Source of the DNA: Actinomyces timonensis DSM 23838
GTDB lineage: Bacteria > Actinomycetota > Actinomycetes > Actinomycetales > Actinomycetaceae
Direction: 5' to 3'
DNA length: 60,308 nt
NCBI RefSeq assembly: GCF_000295095.1
Contig: NZ_JH806632.1
Coordinates: 1 to 60,308 of the forward strand
A program made the position numbers and the translations under genes. Position 1 is the first letter of the stretch; the number at the start of each line of letters is the position of its first letter. The notes below the pieces were generated by a model that saw only the letters and a program-made list of their open reading frames with translations, did no database searches and had not been told where the DNA came from. This document shows positions 19,984 to 28,685 of the stretch, one piece after another.

Positions 19984-20838
19984 ATGCGAATCAAGGAGGT
20001 CGCGGAAGCGGCGGGCACCACCCCGCGGGCGATCCGCCACTACCACCATCTCGGGCTCCTGCCCGTCCCGCCCACGGTCAGGGGCAGGCGCGAGTACGGC
20101 GTCGAGCACCTGGCCCGGGTTATGCGCATCCGCTGGCTCGCCGACGGCGGCCTTGGGCTTGGGAGGATCGCCGAGCTCATCGAGGCCGATGCCTCCGGCG
20201 ATGACCGCGAGCGCGTGCTGGCCGATCTGCGGGCGACGCGCGCGGGCATCCTCGCCGAGCAGCGTGGCCTGCGCCAGAAGGCAGCGCGCGTCGAGCGGCT
20301 CATCGCTCAGGTGGAGACCGGCGGCCCCCTCTCCCCCATGCCGACCACGCTGGAGCGGTTCTACGACGCCGTCCAGGAGCGCGTCACCGCCGCCGGAGGC
20401 CAGAGCGCCGCGCTCGTGGCCGAGCGGCAACTGGTGCAGGTCATGGGCGCGGCTGGGCTCATCCCCGCATCGGCGGAGGCCTTCGTCGCGGCGCTGGACG
20501 AGGCCGATCTTGATCTGGCGGCTCAGCAGGTCGCCGATTTCTCCGCCCTTGGCTCCCTGCCTGACGCCGAGCGCGCCAGCGCGGCCACCGAGCTCGCGGA
20601 GCGCACGTGGTCCCTCCTCTGCCGGCATCGGGATGAGGTTCTCGGCGTCGCAGCCGACCTTCCCACGGGCAGGACGGGGCGGGCCCTGTGGGCGCTGCTG
20701 TCCCGGCTCGCCCAGCAGTCCTACTCGGATCCCGCCCAACGGGTGTTCACATCCCACCTCGTCCGGCTCATTCACTCCGATCCACAGATCGCGGCCCTCA
20801 TCCGCCGCTCGACCGGCGAGGAGATGATCTCGCTATGA
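19984..20838 (+). CDS. MerR-family transcriptional regulator
   Basis: A 284-residue regulator. The N-terminal MerR winged helix is complete: MRIKEVAEAAGTTPRAIRHY, HHLGLLPVP, REYGVEHLARVMRIRWLADGGLGLGRIAELI, followed by the dimerising coiled coil (about residues 75-115). The 170-residue C-terminal part is all-helical and has no Cys cluster, so a metal or redox ligand is unlikely and a drug-like or hydrophobic effector is more plausible. It overlaps the ABC ATPase gene start by 4 nt (ATGA) and so probably senses a substrate of that exporter. Confidence 0.9.
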   Translation: MRIKEVAEAAGTTPRAIRHYHHLGLLPVPPTVRGRREYGVEHLARVMRIRWLADGGLGLGRIAELIEADASGDDRERVLADLRATRAGILAEQRGLRQKAARVERLIAQVETGGPLSPMPTTLERFYDAVQERVTAAGGQSAALVAERQLVQVMGAAGLIPASAEAFVAALDEADLDLAAQQVADFSALGSLPDAERASAATELAERTWSLLCRHRDEVLGVAADLPTGRTGRALWALLSRLAQQSYSDPAQRVFTSHLVRLIHSDPQIAALIRRSTGEEMISL

Positions 20839-21752
20839 CCAGCCCCGACTCCCCTGTCATCGAGGCCCATGGGCTCGTCAAGCGCTTCGGGCGAACACTG
20901 GCGCTTGATGGCCTCGACCTGGAGGTGGGCGAGGGTCAGATCCACGGGTTCCTCGGCCCGAACGGCGCGGGCAAGTCGACGACGATCCGTGTCCTTCTGG
21001 GCCTGTACCGGTCCGAGCGCGGCCAGGCGCGCGTCCTGGGACGGGATCCGTGGCGGGAGGCTCCCGCGATCAACCAGCAGGTCTCCTATGTGGCGGGCGA
21101 CGTCGCCCTGTGGCCCTCGCTCACCGGCGGGCAGGTGCTCGACGCGCTGGCGGCGCTGCGGGGCCGGCGCGATCGGGCCAGGGAGGCCGAGCTCATCGAG
21201 CGCTTCGACCTCGATCCCTCCAAGAGGGTGCGCGCCTATTCGAAGGGCAATCGGCAGAAGGTGGCGCTCGTGGCCGCCCTGGCCGCGCCCACGCGCCTGC
21301 TCATCCTCGATGAGCCCACCACGGGCCTGGACCCGCTCATGGAGCAGGTCTTCGCCGAGGAGATCACCCGGGCCGCCTCCGAGGGGCGCACTGTGCTGCT
21401 CTCCAGCCACATCCTCGCCGAGGTCCAACGACTGTGCGGCGCGGTGACGATCGTGAAGGCCGGGCGGGTCGTCGAGCAGGGCGATCTAGCGGCGCTCCGG
21501 CGCTTGGCCCTGACCCATGTCGAGGTCGTCGGCGAGAACGGGGCCCTCGCCGAGATCCGTGATGCGCTCACCCGTGAGGGCGCGGACTGCGTCATCACCG
21601 GGAGCCGCCTCATCGCGCAGGTGGGCAGGGATCGGCTCCCGAGCGCGCTCACGGCGGTGGGCTCCCACGGCGTCGACGACGTCGTGTGCCAGCCGGCCAG
21701 CCTGGAGGACCTGTTCCTGCGCCACTACCAGGACGCGGGAGGAGACCAGTGA
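20835..21752 (+). CDS. ABC transporter ATP-binding protein (drug/antibiotic-type exporter)
   Basis: A 305-residue nucleotide-binding subunit of the CcmA/DrrA class. Walker A is GPNGAGKST (41-49), the signature is a variant YSKGNRQ at about 136-142 in place of LSGGQ, as in ABC-2 exporters, and Walker B is LLILDEP (155-161); a C-terminal regulatory extension follows. It pairs with the downstream membrane protein, one-base overlap (TGATG). Confidence 0.92.
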   Translation: MTSPDSPVIEAHGLVKRFGRTLALDGLDLEVGEGQIHGFLGPNGAGKSTTIRVLLGLYRSERGQARVLGRDPWREAPAINQQVSYVAGDVALWPSLTGGQVLDALAALRGRRDRAREAELIERFDLDPSKRVRAYSKGNRQKVALVAALAAPTRLLILDEPTTGLDPLMEQVFAEEITRAASEGRTVLLSSHILAEVQRLCGAVTIVKAGRVVEQGDLAALRRLALTHVEVVGENGALAEIRDALTREGADCVITGSRLIAQVGRDRLPSALTAVGSHGVDDVVCQPASLEDLFLRHYQDAGGDQ

Positions 21753-23368
21753 TGCGCGGGGAGAAGCGCGCGCGGCGGGGCGCGTTGCAGGGCCTCGCCC
21801 CTGCCCTGGCGCTGCTGGCGCGCAGGTACTGGTGGCGGGGAGCGGCGTGGGCTGTGCCCCTGTGGGGGCTCGTCGCGGCGACCGCCCCCTCCTACCGGGA
21901 CACCTACCCGTCGATCGCCTCACGGTCCTCACTCATCGAGGCCATGCGCGCCACCCCTGGCACGCGCCTGCTCTACGGGATCCTGCCGAGACCAGGGCGC
22001 CTGGGCCAGCTCCTGGCGTGGGAGACGGGCACCTACCTCCTCGTGTGCACGGCGCTCATGGCGATCCTGCTGACCTGCCAGATGATGCGCGGCGATGAGG
22101 AGCGCGGGCTGGCGGAACTGGCCCGGGCGACCGGCTGCGGGGGCGCCGTGCCCTTCCTCGCCCCCTGGATGGCGGTGTGGGGGGCCGTGGCGCTCCTGGG
22201 CGGCGGTGTCGGCGCGATCCTCATGGCGGAGGCGGGGAGCATCGATGAGCTGACGGCGCGCGGCGGATGGGCGATGGCTGCCTGCGCCATCGGGGTGGGA
22301 TGGGCCTTCTCCGCGGGCGCGGCCCTGGCATGCCAGGCGGCGCGCGGTCATCGGCAGGCGAGGTCCCTGTCCCTGGCGTGGCTGGGCGGCTGCTTCGGGC
22401 TCAGGGTCGCCGCCGACGAGTGGGGCTGGGCGTGGCTGCGCTGGGTGACGCCCCTGGGATGGCGGGATCTGGTGCAGCCGTACACGCAGGACGATGGCAC
22501 CGTCGTCGCCTTCCTGCTCATCATGTGCCTGGCCCTCATGATGGCGGCGGTTGGTCTCCACGCGCGCCGGGAGCACCTGGGCGGGTTCCTCCCCTCGACT
22601 GAGTCCACCGAGCGCCGGTGGGCGCCTCGTGGCCCGCTCGCCCTCGCCTGGCGCCTGGGGCGCCGCGGCCTCGGCGGCTGGGCGGTGGCGGTGGCCTGCG
22701 CGTCAGCGCTGTTCGGCTCGATGGCGGGAGGGATCACGGACCTGCTCAGGCCCGGCTCGCCCACCGCCGCGCTGGTGGACCGGATGAGCACGGGCTCCCC
22801 CGTCGAGCAGTTCCTCGGGCTGCTCACGGTGATCGTCGTCCTCCTGGTGTCCGTGGGGTCGATCCATGAGGCCTTGAGGCTGCCGGGCAGCGAGCACGCG
22901 GGGATCCTCGAGCTCGAGGCGTCGGTGGGAGCGGGGCGCTCGCGACTCTTCCTCGTTCAGGCCGCGGTCGCGGCCGGCCATGCGGCGATCCTTCTCCTCG
23001 TCTCGGCGGGGGTCCTCGCGGCCGTGGTGTCCACGCGGATCACCGAGGAGCGCGCGGTGGGCCGGGCGCTCTGGTTCACGCTGTCCCAGGGGCCGGGGGT
23101 GCTCGCGGGAATCGGTATCGCCATGGCGCTGGCGGGGCTGTCGGCGAGGCTGGCCCCGTGGGTGTGGGCGGTGGTCGCGTGGAGCGGCTTCGCCCAGTTC
23201 TTCGGCGGGCTCGTGGATCTGCCGGGCTGGGCGCGGGACCTGAGCATCCTCGGTCACCATCTCGACGTCGTCGGGGACGTGGAGTGGGAGCCGCTGGCGA
23301 TCCAGGCGGCTCTTGCCACGGGCGGGATGCTCGTCGGGCTGCTCGCCGTGCGCCGTCGGGACCTGTGA
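21752..23368 (+). CDS. ABC exporter membrane subunit
   Basis: A 538-residue integral membrane protein with about twelve hydrophobic segments in two similar halves, as in ABC exporter permeases of the TetR/MerR-controlled actinobacterial multidrug type (two fused ABC-2-like units). Ends 15 nt from the convergent amino-acid permease gene without a visible hairpin. Substrate unknown; with its MerR regulator it forms an inducible three-gene efflux operon. Confidence 0.85.
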   Translation: MRGEKRARRGALQGLAPALALLARRYWWRGAAWAVPLWGLVAATAPSYRDTYPSIASRSSLIEAMRATPGTRLLYGILPRPGRLGQLLAWETGTYLLVCTALMAILLTCQMMRGDEERGLAELARATGCGGAVPFLAPWMAVWGAVALLGGGVGAILMAEAGSIDELTARGGWAMAACAIGVGWAFSAGAALACQAARGHRQARSLSLAWLGGCFGLRVAADEWGWAWLRWVTPLGWRDLVQPYTQDDGTVVAFLLIMCLALMMAAVGLHARREHLGGFLPSTESTERRWAPRGPLALAWRLGRRGLGGWAVAVACASALFGSMAGGITDLLRPGSPTAALVDRMSTGSPVEQFLGLLTVIVVLLVSVGSIHEALRLPGSEHAGILELEASVGAGRSRLFLVQAAVAAGHAAILLLVSAGVLAAVVSTRITEERAVGRALWFTLSQGPGVLAGIGIAMALAGLSARLAPWVWAVVAWSGFAQFFGGLVDLPGWARDLSILGHHLDVVGDVEWEPLAIQAALATGGMLVGLLAVRRRDL

Positions 23369-23383
23369 ACCGGGCTGGCCGCC

Positions 23384-24253
23384 TCAGCGGCTGCGGGCCT
23401 CGATGCGGCGGGCGGCGGCGGACAGCGCCCAGTTGATGACCACGTAGATGAGGGCGACGATGACGTAGGCGGGCAGGTAGACGTCGAAGCCCGCGGCGTT
23501 GGTGAGCACCTTGGTGGCGTACATGAGCTCCCCGTAGGCGACGACGTAGCCGAGCGAGGTGTCCTTGAGGATCGTCACCATCTGGGTGATGAGGGTGGGC
23601 AGCATGAGCCGCAGGGCCTGGGGGGCGAGGATGAGGCGCATCGTCTGGCCCGCGCTGAGCCCCAGGGCGGCCGCCGCCTCGGACTGCCCGGCGTCCAGGG
23701 AGCGCACGCCGGAGCGGAAGACCTCGGCCGTCGTCGCCGACGTGCACATGATGATGGGGACCACGAGCATCCACATCGACGGCAGGGTGAGGCCCCAGTT
23801 GGGCACGGCCAGGAGGAAGAAGTAGACGAGCAGGAGCATGGGGATGGCGCGCATGGCGTCGATCCACAGTCCGACGGCGCCGCGAAGGGGCGCGGATCGG
23901 GCCATCCGCGCCCATCCCAGCGCGATGCCGATGGGGAAGGACAGGACGGCGGCGATGCCGGCGGCCCGGAGGGTGTCGAGGACGGCCGTGCCGAGGTAGT
24001 CCACGATCGACTGGCCCAGGAAGTAGCGCCATTTGGCGTAGTCGAGCTGGCCACTGGTGGACAGCTGGTGGAGCCCCATGGCGACGGCGGCGATGACGAG
24101 CGCGGTCACCGCCAGTGAGGCGATCATGATCCGGGCGCGGCCCCTCGGGCCGGGGGCGTCGAAGAGGAGGGGGGTCTCGCCCGCGGCGCGCCCCCTCCGG
24201 GTTGAGGGGGCCTTGCCCGGGGCGCTGGCGGTGATGGCCGTGGGCGCGCTCAT
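23384..24253 (-). CDS. Amino-acid ABC transporter permease (second permease)
   Basis: A 289-residue inner-membrane permease of the polar amino-acid (HisM/GlnP-type) family. The EAA loop RSLDAGQSEAAAALGLSAGQTMRLILAPQALR is present over two helices' cytoplasmic side, and five to six membrane segments are visible after a 50-residue Ala/Pro-rich N-terminus. Its ATG overlaps the stop of the first permease by 4 nt. Last gene of the importer operon; equivalent to GluD of the gluABCD systems of corynebacteria. Confidence 0.9.
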   Translation of the reverse strand: MSAPTAITASAPGKAPSTRRGRAAGETPLLFDAPGPRGRARIMIASLAVTALVIAAVAMGLHQLSTSGQLDYAKWRYFLGQSIVDYLGTAVLDTLRAAGIAAVLSFPIGIALGWARMARSAPLRGAVGLWIDAMRAIPMLLLVYFFLLAVPNWGLTLPSMWMLVVPIIMCTSATTAEVFRSGVRSLDAGQSEAAAALGLSAGQTMRLILAPQALRLMLPTLITQMVTILKDTSLGYVVAYGELMYATKVLTNAAGFDVYLPAYVIVALIYVVINWALSAAARRIEARSR

Positions 24254-24906
24254 GCGGCCACTCCCCTCGTGGCCTCGAGCCGGCGCTCCAGGGCGTGCCC
24301 GAGGCGCGTGGCCGCGAAGGCCAGGGCGAGGTAGATGAGCCCGGACAGGAGGAAGCACAGGACGGCCTCGGCGTACTGGAGATTGAGCTGCTGGGTGACG
24401 CTGGTCAGCTCCCTCACGCCGATGGCCGCCGTGAGGGAGGACCCGATGAGGCAGGAGATGAAGATATTGACCAGGGGCTGGATGACTCTGGCGAGCGCCT
24501 GGGGCAGGACCACCTGGCCGATGATCGTCCCGAAGCGCATTCCCAGGGCGCGGGCCGCCTCGATCTGACCGCGCGGGACGGAGTTGATGCCGCTGCGCAC
24601 GGCCTCGCAGACGAAGCCCGATCCGGAGAAGACGATGGCGAGCACCGCCGCCCAGAACAGGCTGATGGGCACGCCCGCGCGCGGCGCCGCGAAGGCGGCG
24701 AGGATCATAAGGCACAGGGTGGGGATGTTGCAGGCCACCGTCACCCAGGCGGCGCCGAGGGCGCGCAGTGGCGGGATCGGGCCGACCCGGAAGACGGCCA
24801 TGATCGTGCCGACGACGAGCGCCCCCGCGTAGGCGAGGAGGGCGAGGATGAGGGTGGTCCTCAGTCCCTCGCCGATCATGCCGAGGTTGTCGAGGATGAC
24901 GTGCAT
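24250..24906 (-). CDS. Amino-acid ABC transporter permease (first permease)
   Basis: A 218-residue permease with five membrane segments and the EAA-loop sequence SVPRGQIEAARALGMRFGTIIGQVVLPQALARVIQP split around the conserved Gly. Family: His/Glu/Gln/Arg/opine permeases. Pairs with the following permease as a heterodimer (GluC-like). About 97 nt separate it from the binding-protein gene. Confidence 0.9.
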   Translation of the reverse strand: MHVILDNLGMIGEGLRTTLILALLAYAGALVVGTIMAVFRVGPIPPLRALGAAWVTVACNIPTLCLMILAAFAAPRAGVPISLFWAAVLAIVFSGSGFVCEAVRSGINSVPRGQIEAARALGMRFGTIIGQVVLPQALARVIQPLVNIFISCLIGSSLTAAIGVRELTSVTQQLNLQYAEAVLCFLLSGLIYLALAFAATRLGHALERRLEATRGVAA

Positions 24907-25002
24907 GGCGGTTCTCCTTTCCCTGCCCCGCTGCTGCCGCGCGCGGGGGCGCCGGTGTGGCGGTGCCCGCCTGGGGCGGTGGCTGGCTGCGCCGTCGACG
25001 TG

Positions 25003-25998
25003 TCAGGCGGCGGGCGCGGAGGCCTGCGCGCCGGGGACCGAGCCGATCGCCGGGGGCTGGGGGACGTCGCCGCCGATGATGGAGCCGATGGTCTCCTGCC
25101 AGATCCTGGCCCAGGTGCCGTCGGACTCGATCGCGGCGAGGAAGCCGTTGACGAAGACCGCCGCGTCGGAGTCCTTGGGCAGGCCGAGGCCGTAGGGGTC
25201 CTCGGTGAAGGGGGTGCCGACGATCGTGATGTCTGTGTTGTTCTCGGCGGCGGCGAGCAGGAGCGACTCGTCGACGACGTAGGCGTCGACCTGCTTGGTC
25301 TGCAGGGCGGACAGGCAGGCGGAGTTGTCGTCGAAGGGGGTCGGCTTGGCGTCCGGGCAGGCCTTGGCGAGGGCCGCCTGGGAGGAGGAGCCGGACTGGA
25401 CGGCGACGGTCTTGCCGGCCAGATCGGTGACGGAGGCGATGTCCGTGCGGTCCTTGAGGACGGCCACGGACTGGCCGGAGGAGTAGTAGGGGCCGGCGAA
25501 GGCGATCTTCTGGGCGCGCTCCTCGGTGATCGTGTAGGTGGCGATGACGACGTCGACCGTGCTGTTGGTCAGCAGCGTCTCACGGGTGTCGGAGGTGGCC
25601 TGGGTGATCTCCACCAGGGAGGCGGCGTCGTCGCCCCCGATGATGTAGCGGGCGAGCGCCTGGCCGATGGCGGCGTCGAATCCGGTGACCTTGTGGGTGG
25701 TGGGGTCCTCGATGGAGAAGACCTGGGCGGTCTTGGAGCCGCCGATCCGGAGCTTCCCCGCCTTCTTGATGGCGGAGGCCCAGGTGGAGGCGGCGACGGC
25801 GTCCTCGGCGGCGAGGGGGCCGGAGTTGATGAGCGCGGTGTAGGCGGCGTCGGCGGTGGAGGAGGCCACGGCCTTGCCGTCGGCGCCGGTGTCGGAGCAG
25901 GCCGCGAGGGCCAGGGCGACGCCGAGTCCGCCCGCGGAGGTGAGCAGGGCGCGGCGCGAGAGCGCGGGGGCGGATCCGGAGGGGGCGGCGTGGGTCAT
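25003..25998 (-). CDS. Glutamate-type amino-acid ABC transporter substrate-binding lipoprotein
   Basis: A 331-residue solute-binding lipoprotein: SRRALLTSAGG start of the signal, lipobox LAAC with Cys34, then an SBP_bac_3 fold (KLRIGGSK, VTGFDAAIGQALARY, DVVIATYTITEERAQKIAFAGPYY, the last two being the hallmark of the glutamate/glutamine group). ATG at 25998 with AAAGG about 7 nt upstream. It delivers the amino acid to the two permeases downstream. Confidence 0.93.
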   Translation of the reverse strand: MTHAAPSGSAPALSRRALLTSAGGLGVALALAACSDTGADGKAVASSTADAAYTALINSGPLAAEDAVAASTWASAIKKAGKLRIGGSKTAQVFSIEDPTTHKVTGFDAAIGQALARYIIGGDDAASLVEITQATSDTRETLLTNSTVDVVIATYTITEERAQKIAFAGPYYSSGQSVAVLKDRTDIASVTDLAGKTVAVQSGSSSQAALAKACPDAKPTPFDDNSACLSALQTKQVDAYVVDESLLLAAAENNTDITIVGTPFTEDPYGLGLPKDSDAAVFVNGFLAAIESDGTWARIWQETIGSIIGGDVPQPPAIGSVPGAQASAPAA

Positions 25999-26063
25999 GG
26001 GAGAGCCTTTCGTCGGTGGCTGGTCAGCGGTGCGGAGGCGGTCGGGCCGGGCGGGAGGGGCAG

Positions 26064-26870
26064 TCAGTGGGACAGGATCGTGGCGAGGAAGTCGCGGGCG
26101 CGGTCGGTGCGCGGGGAGGTGAAGAACTCCTCCGGGCTGGCCTGCTCGACGATGCGCCCGGAGTCCATGAAGACGACGCGGTCCGCCACGGAGCGGGCGA
26201 AGCCCATCTCGTGGGTGACGACGAGCATCGTCATTCCGGAGGTGGCCAGATCGCGGATGACGTCGAGGACCTCGGTGATCATCTCGGGGTCGAGGGCGGA
26301 GGTGGGCTCGTCGAAGAGCATGGCGAGGGGATCCATGGCCAGGGCTCGGGCGATGGCGACGCGCTGGGCCTGCCCGCCGGAGAGCTGGGAGGGGCGCTTG
26401 GCGGCCTGGTCGGCCAGGCCCACGCGGGCCAGGAGCTCGCGGGCGCGGGCCTCGGCGTCGGCTCGGCTCATCCGGCGCACCTTGATGGGGGCGAGCGTGA
26501 TGTTGTCCAGGACGGTGCGGTGCCCGAAGAGGTTGAAGGACTGGAAGACCATGCCGACCTCGGCGCGCAGGCGGGCCAGATCCTTGCCCTCCTCGGGGAG
26601 GAGCTCGCCGTTGATCTCGATGGTGCCCTCGTCGATGGTCTCGAGGCGGTTGATGGTGCGGCACAGGGTGGACTTGCCCGAGCCGGAGGCCCCGACGACG
26701 GCGACGACCTCACCACGGCGGATGTCGAGGGAGACGTTGTCGAGGGCGGTGAAGTCGCCGAAGCGCTTGGTGATGCCGCTGATGCGGATGAGGGGGCTGC
26801 CGGAGGCGGCGTCTCCGGGGGCGCCGGAGACGCTGGAGGGCTCGGCGCCGGTGTCCGTGGGTGCTGTCAC
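26064..26870 (-). CDS. Amino-acid ABC transporter ATP-binding protein
   Basis: A 268-residue ATPase of the polar amino-acid importer family (GlnQ/GluA). Walker A GASGSGKST (60-68), Q-loop VFQSFNLF, signature LSGGQ (163-167), Walker B LAMLFDEPTSALDP. The GTG at 26870 (VTAPTD...) has a GAGG upstream; about 25 nonconserved residues precede the domain. First gene of the importer operon: ATPase, binding protein, two permeases, the same order as gluABCD. Confidence 0.93.
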   Translation of the reverse strand: MTAPTDTGAEPSSVSGAPGDAASGSPLIRISGITKRFGDFTALDNVSLDIRRGEVVAVVGASGSGKSTLCRTINRLETIDEGTIEINGELLPEEGKDLARLRAEVGMVFQSFNLFGHRTVLDNITLAPIKVRRMSRADAEARARELLARVGLADQAAKRPSQLSGGQAQRVAIARALAMDPLAMLFDEPTSALDPEMITEVLDVIRDLATSGMTMLVVTHEMGFARSVADRVVFMDSGRIVEQASPEEFFTSPRTDRARDFLATILSH

Positions 26871-27037
26871 GCTGACCTCGTTCTCGGGGCGGTGCGGAGG
26901 CTGCGGGCGGTGCGCCCGCGAGCAGGACAAACGCAACCCTCCCCCGGAACATTCCCGCGATTGCCCCGCGTCCAAGGAGCGGGACAGACCAGGACGGCGC
27001 GGCGGTCGCCGTCGAGCGCTGCGAGGAGGGGAGGCGG
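26871..27037 (-). other. Intergenic region upstream of the amino-acid importer
   Basis: 167 nt carrying the importer operon's promoter region and the end of the TrmH gene unit. No clear -35/-10 pair, riboswitch or hairpin was recognised. Confidence 0.25.
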
Positions 27038-27889
27038 CTAGGACCGCTGCGCGCGGGCGGAGGCGTAGAGGCAGAGGGCCGCGGCGGAGGCGACGTTGAG
27101 GGACTCGGCCCGCCCGAGGATCGGGATGGCGACGACGGCGTCGGCGCGGCTCAGCGCCTCGGGGGCGAGCCCGTGGGCCTCGTTGCCGAGCAGCCAGGCA
27201 CTCGGGGCGGACAGCAGCCCACCGGAACCCGCTGGCCCCTCGGCCTCGAAGAGGTCGGTGTCCCCGCGCCCGTCGGCGGCCAGGATCGTCAGGCCCGCCG
27301 CCCGCGCGGCCTCCACTGTCTCCTCCAGGCCCACGCCGGTGATGACCGGAAGGTGGAAGAGGCTCCCCGCTGTCGAGCGCACCACCTTGGGGGCCGTGGC
27401 CTCGACGCTCCCGCACAGGAGGATGACGGCGTCGGCGCCGGCGGCGTCGGCGGCGCGGATGATCGTGCCCGCATTGCCCGGGTCCTGGGCCTCAGTGAGC
27501 ACTGCGACGAGCCGCGCGCCCTCCAGCGCGGCAGCCAGGGCCTGGGGCCCGCTGCTCTCCCCCATCGCGACGACGGCGAGCACGCCCTGGGCGTCGGCGG
27601 ACATCGCGGCCATGACCTCCGGGGTCACGAGGTGCCGGTAGAGGCCAGAGGCCTTGGCCTCGGCCCAGATCTCCGGGTGGCGGCTGGCGGCGGCCTCGGT
27701 CATGTACACGTCGAGGACGTGCTCGGCGGCGTGCCGCACGGCCTCGCGCACCCCTTGGGGGCCCTCGACGAGGAAGCGCCCGTGCTTGAAGCGGGCCTGC
27801 CTGCGCGCGAGCCCGGCCACGCGCGCGACCCTCGTGGCTGCTGGGTTGGCGAGGATCTGAGGGGCGTCATGGTGGCTCGCAGGGGTCAT
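27038..27889 (-). CDS. TrmH/SpoU-family RNA 2'-O-methyltransferase
   Basis: A 283-residue SPOUT methyltransferase, likely acting on 23S rRNA ribose. The N-terminal substrate-binding domain (RQARFKHGRFLVEGPQGVREA) precedes the three SpoU motifs: DPGNAGTIIRAADAAGAD, WLLGNEAHGL and IPILGRAESLNVASAAAL, which form the knotted SAM site. ATG at 27889 is 7 nt after TAGGCT, so leaderless; a GTG at 27895 is within that gap. Downstream of rplT, as often seen for this family. Confidence 0.93.
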   Translation of the reverse strand: MTPASHHDAPQILANPAATRVARVAGLARRQARFKHGRFLVEGPQGVREAVRHAAEHVLDVYMTEAAASRHPEIWAEAKASGLYRHLVTPEVMAAMSADAQGVLAVVAMGESSGPQALAAALEGARLVAVLTEAQDPGNAGTIIRAADAAGADAVILLCGSVEATAPKVVRSTAGSLFHLPVITGVGLEETVEAARAAGLTILAADGRGDTDLFEAEGPAGSGGLLSAPSAWLLGNEAHGLAPEALSRADAVVAIPILGRAESLNVASAAALCLYASARAQRS

Positions 27890-27896
27890 GCCCACC

Positions 27897-27902
27897 AGCC
27901 TA
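27897..27902 (-). promoter_or_regulatory. -10 hexamer of a leaderless promoter (TrmH gene)
   Basis: TAGGCT on the minus strand followed by 7 nt and ATG at 27889, identical in spacing to the hydrolase and antiporter genes. Confidence 0.6.
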
Positions 27903-27933
27903 CGGGAGGGCGGTTCCAGCCCCTGTAGCGGAC

Positions 27934-27974
27934 GACGGCGCCGCCGCCCTCGCTGGGAGGGTGGCGGCGCCGTC
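27934..27974 (-). terminator. Terminator of the infC-rpmI-rplT operon
   Basis: Strong hairpin 18 nt after the rplT stop: arms GACGGCGCCGCC-gc-CCTC and GAGG-gt-GGCGGCGCCGTC, loop 5 nt. No U tract, but its position at the operon end and just upstream of the TrmH promoter fits a terminator. Confidence 0.7.
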
Positions 27975-27991
27975 GGCGGGATCGCGGGGAG

Positions 27992-28372
27992 TCAGGCCTT
28001 GGGGGCGTTGACGTCCTTGGGGAGCGCCTTGCGGGCGGTCTCGACGAGCGCCTTGAACGCGGCGGGCTCGTTGACGGCCAGCTCGGCGAGCATGCGGCGG
28101 TCGACCTCGACACCGGCCAGGCCGAGGCCCTGGATGAACCGGTTGTAGGTCATGCCCTCGGCGCGGGCGCCGGCGTTGATGCGCTGGATCCACAGGCGGC
28201 GGAAGTCGCCCTTGCGCGCGCGGCGGTCACGGAAGGCGTAGACGCCGGAGTGCGTGACCTGCTCCTTGGCCTTGCGGTAGAGGCGGGAGCGCTGGCCGCG
28301 GTAGCCCGAGGCCTTCTCGAGAACAGAACGACGCTTCTTGTGGGCGTTGACAGCCCTCTTCACACGTGCCAT
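27992..28372 (-). CDS. rplT: 50S ribosomal protein L20
   Basis: 126 residues starting [20 protein letters not shown], with [17 protein letters not shown] and [18 protein letters not shown]; full-length L20. Binds 23S rRNA and is needed for 50S assembly; in some bacteria it also represses its own operon through a leader RNA. Follows rpmI by 28 nt. Confidence 0.98.
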   Translation of the reverse strand: MARVKRAVNAHKKRRSVLEKASGYRGQRSRLYRKAKEQVTHSGVYAFRDRRARKGDFRRLWIQRINAGARAEGMTYNRFIQGLGLAGVEVDRRMLAELAVNEPAAFKALVETARKALPKDVNAPKA

Positions 28373-28400
28373 GTGATGTCTCCTTCAGACGTTGGGCCGG

Positions 28401-28595
28401 TCAGCGACCGAGCAGCTTCTTGACCTGGCGAAGGTCGGAGGGGGCGACCGGCTGGTCCATGGACAGCTTGCGCTTGCGGCGCGAGGACTTGACCTCGAGC
28501 AGGTGGCGCTTGTTGGCCTGCTCACGCATGAGCTTGCCGCTGCCGGTGACCCGGAAGCGCTTCTTGGCACCGGAGTGCGTCTTGTTCTTCGGCAT
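28401..28595 (-). CDS. rpmI: 50S ribosomal protein L35
   Basis: 64-residue basic protein: [20 protein letters not shown] and [16 protein letters not shown], standard L35. Second gene of infC-rpmI-rplT; 90 nt after infC. Confidence 0.98.
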   Translation of the reverse strand: MPKNKTHSGAKKRFRVTGSGKLMREQANKRHLLEVKSSRRKRKLSMDQPVAPSDLRQVKKLLGR

Positions 28596-28685
28596 TGTCG
28601 GTTTCCTCTTGTCGGCCCGGTGGCCGGTTGGCCCCGGGCTGCGGACCCCACCGGCTGTGGCCGGGGGGTGGGTCAGGGTGAGGCC

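Noticed and set aside
24295-27099. Very long (934 codons) plus-strand frame
   Set aside because: It is the complement of the amino-acid importer genes; products are Gly/Asp/Val-rich without motifs, a composition effect of high GC.
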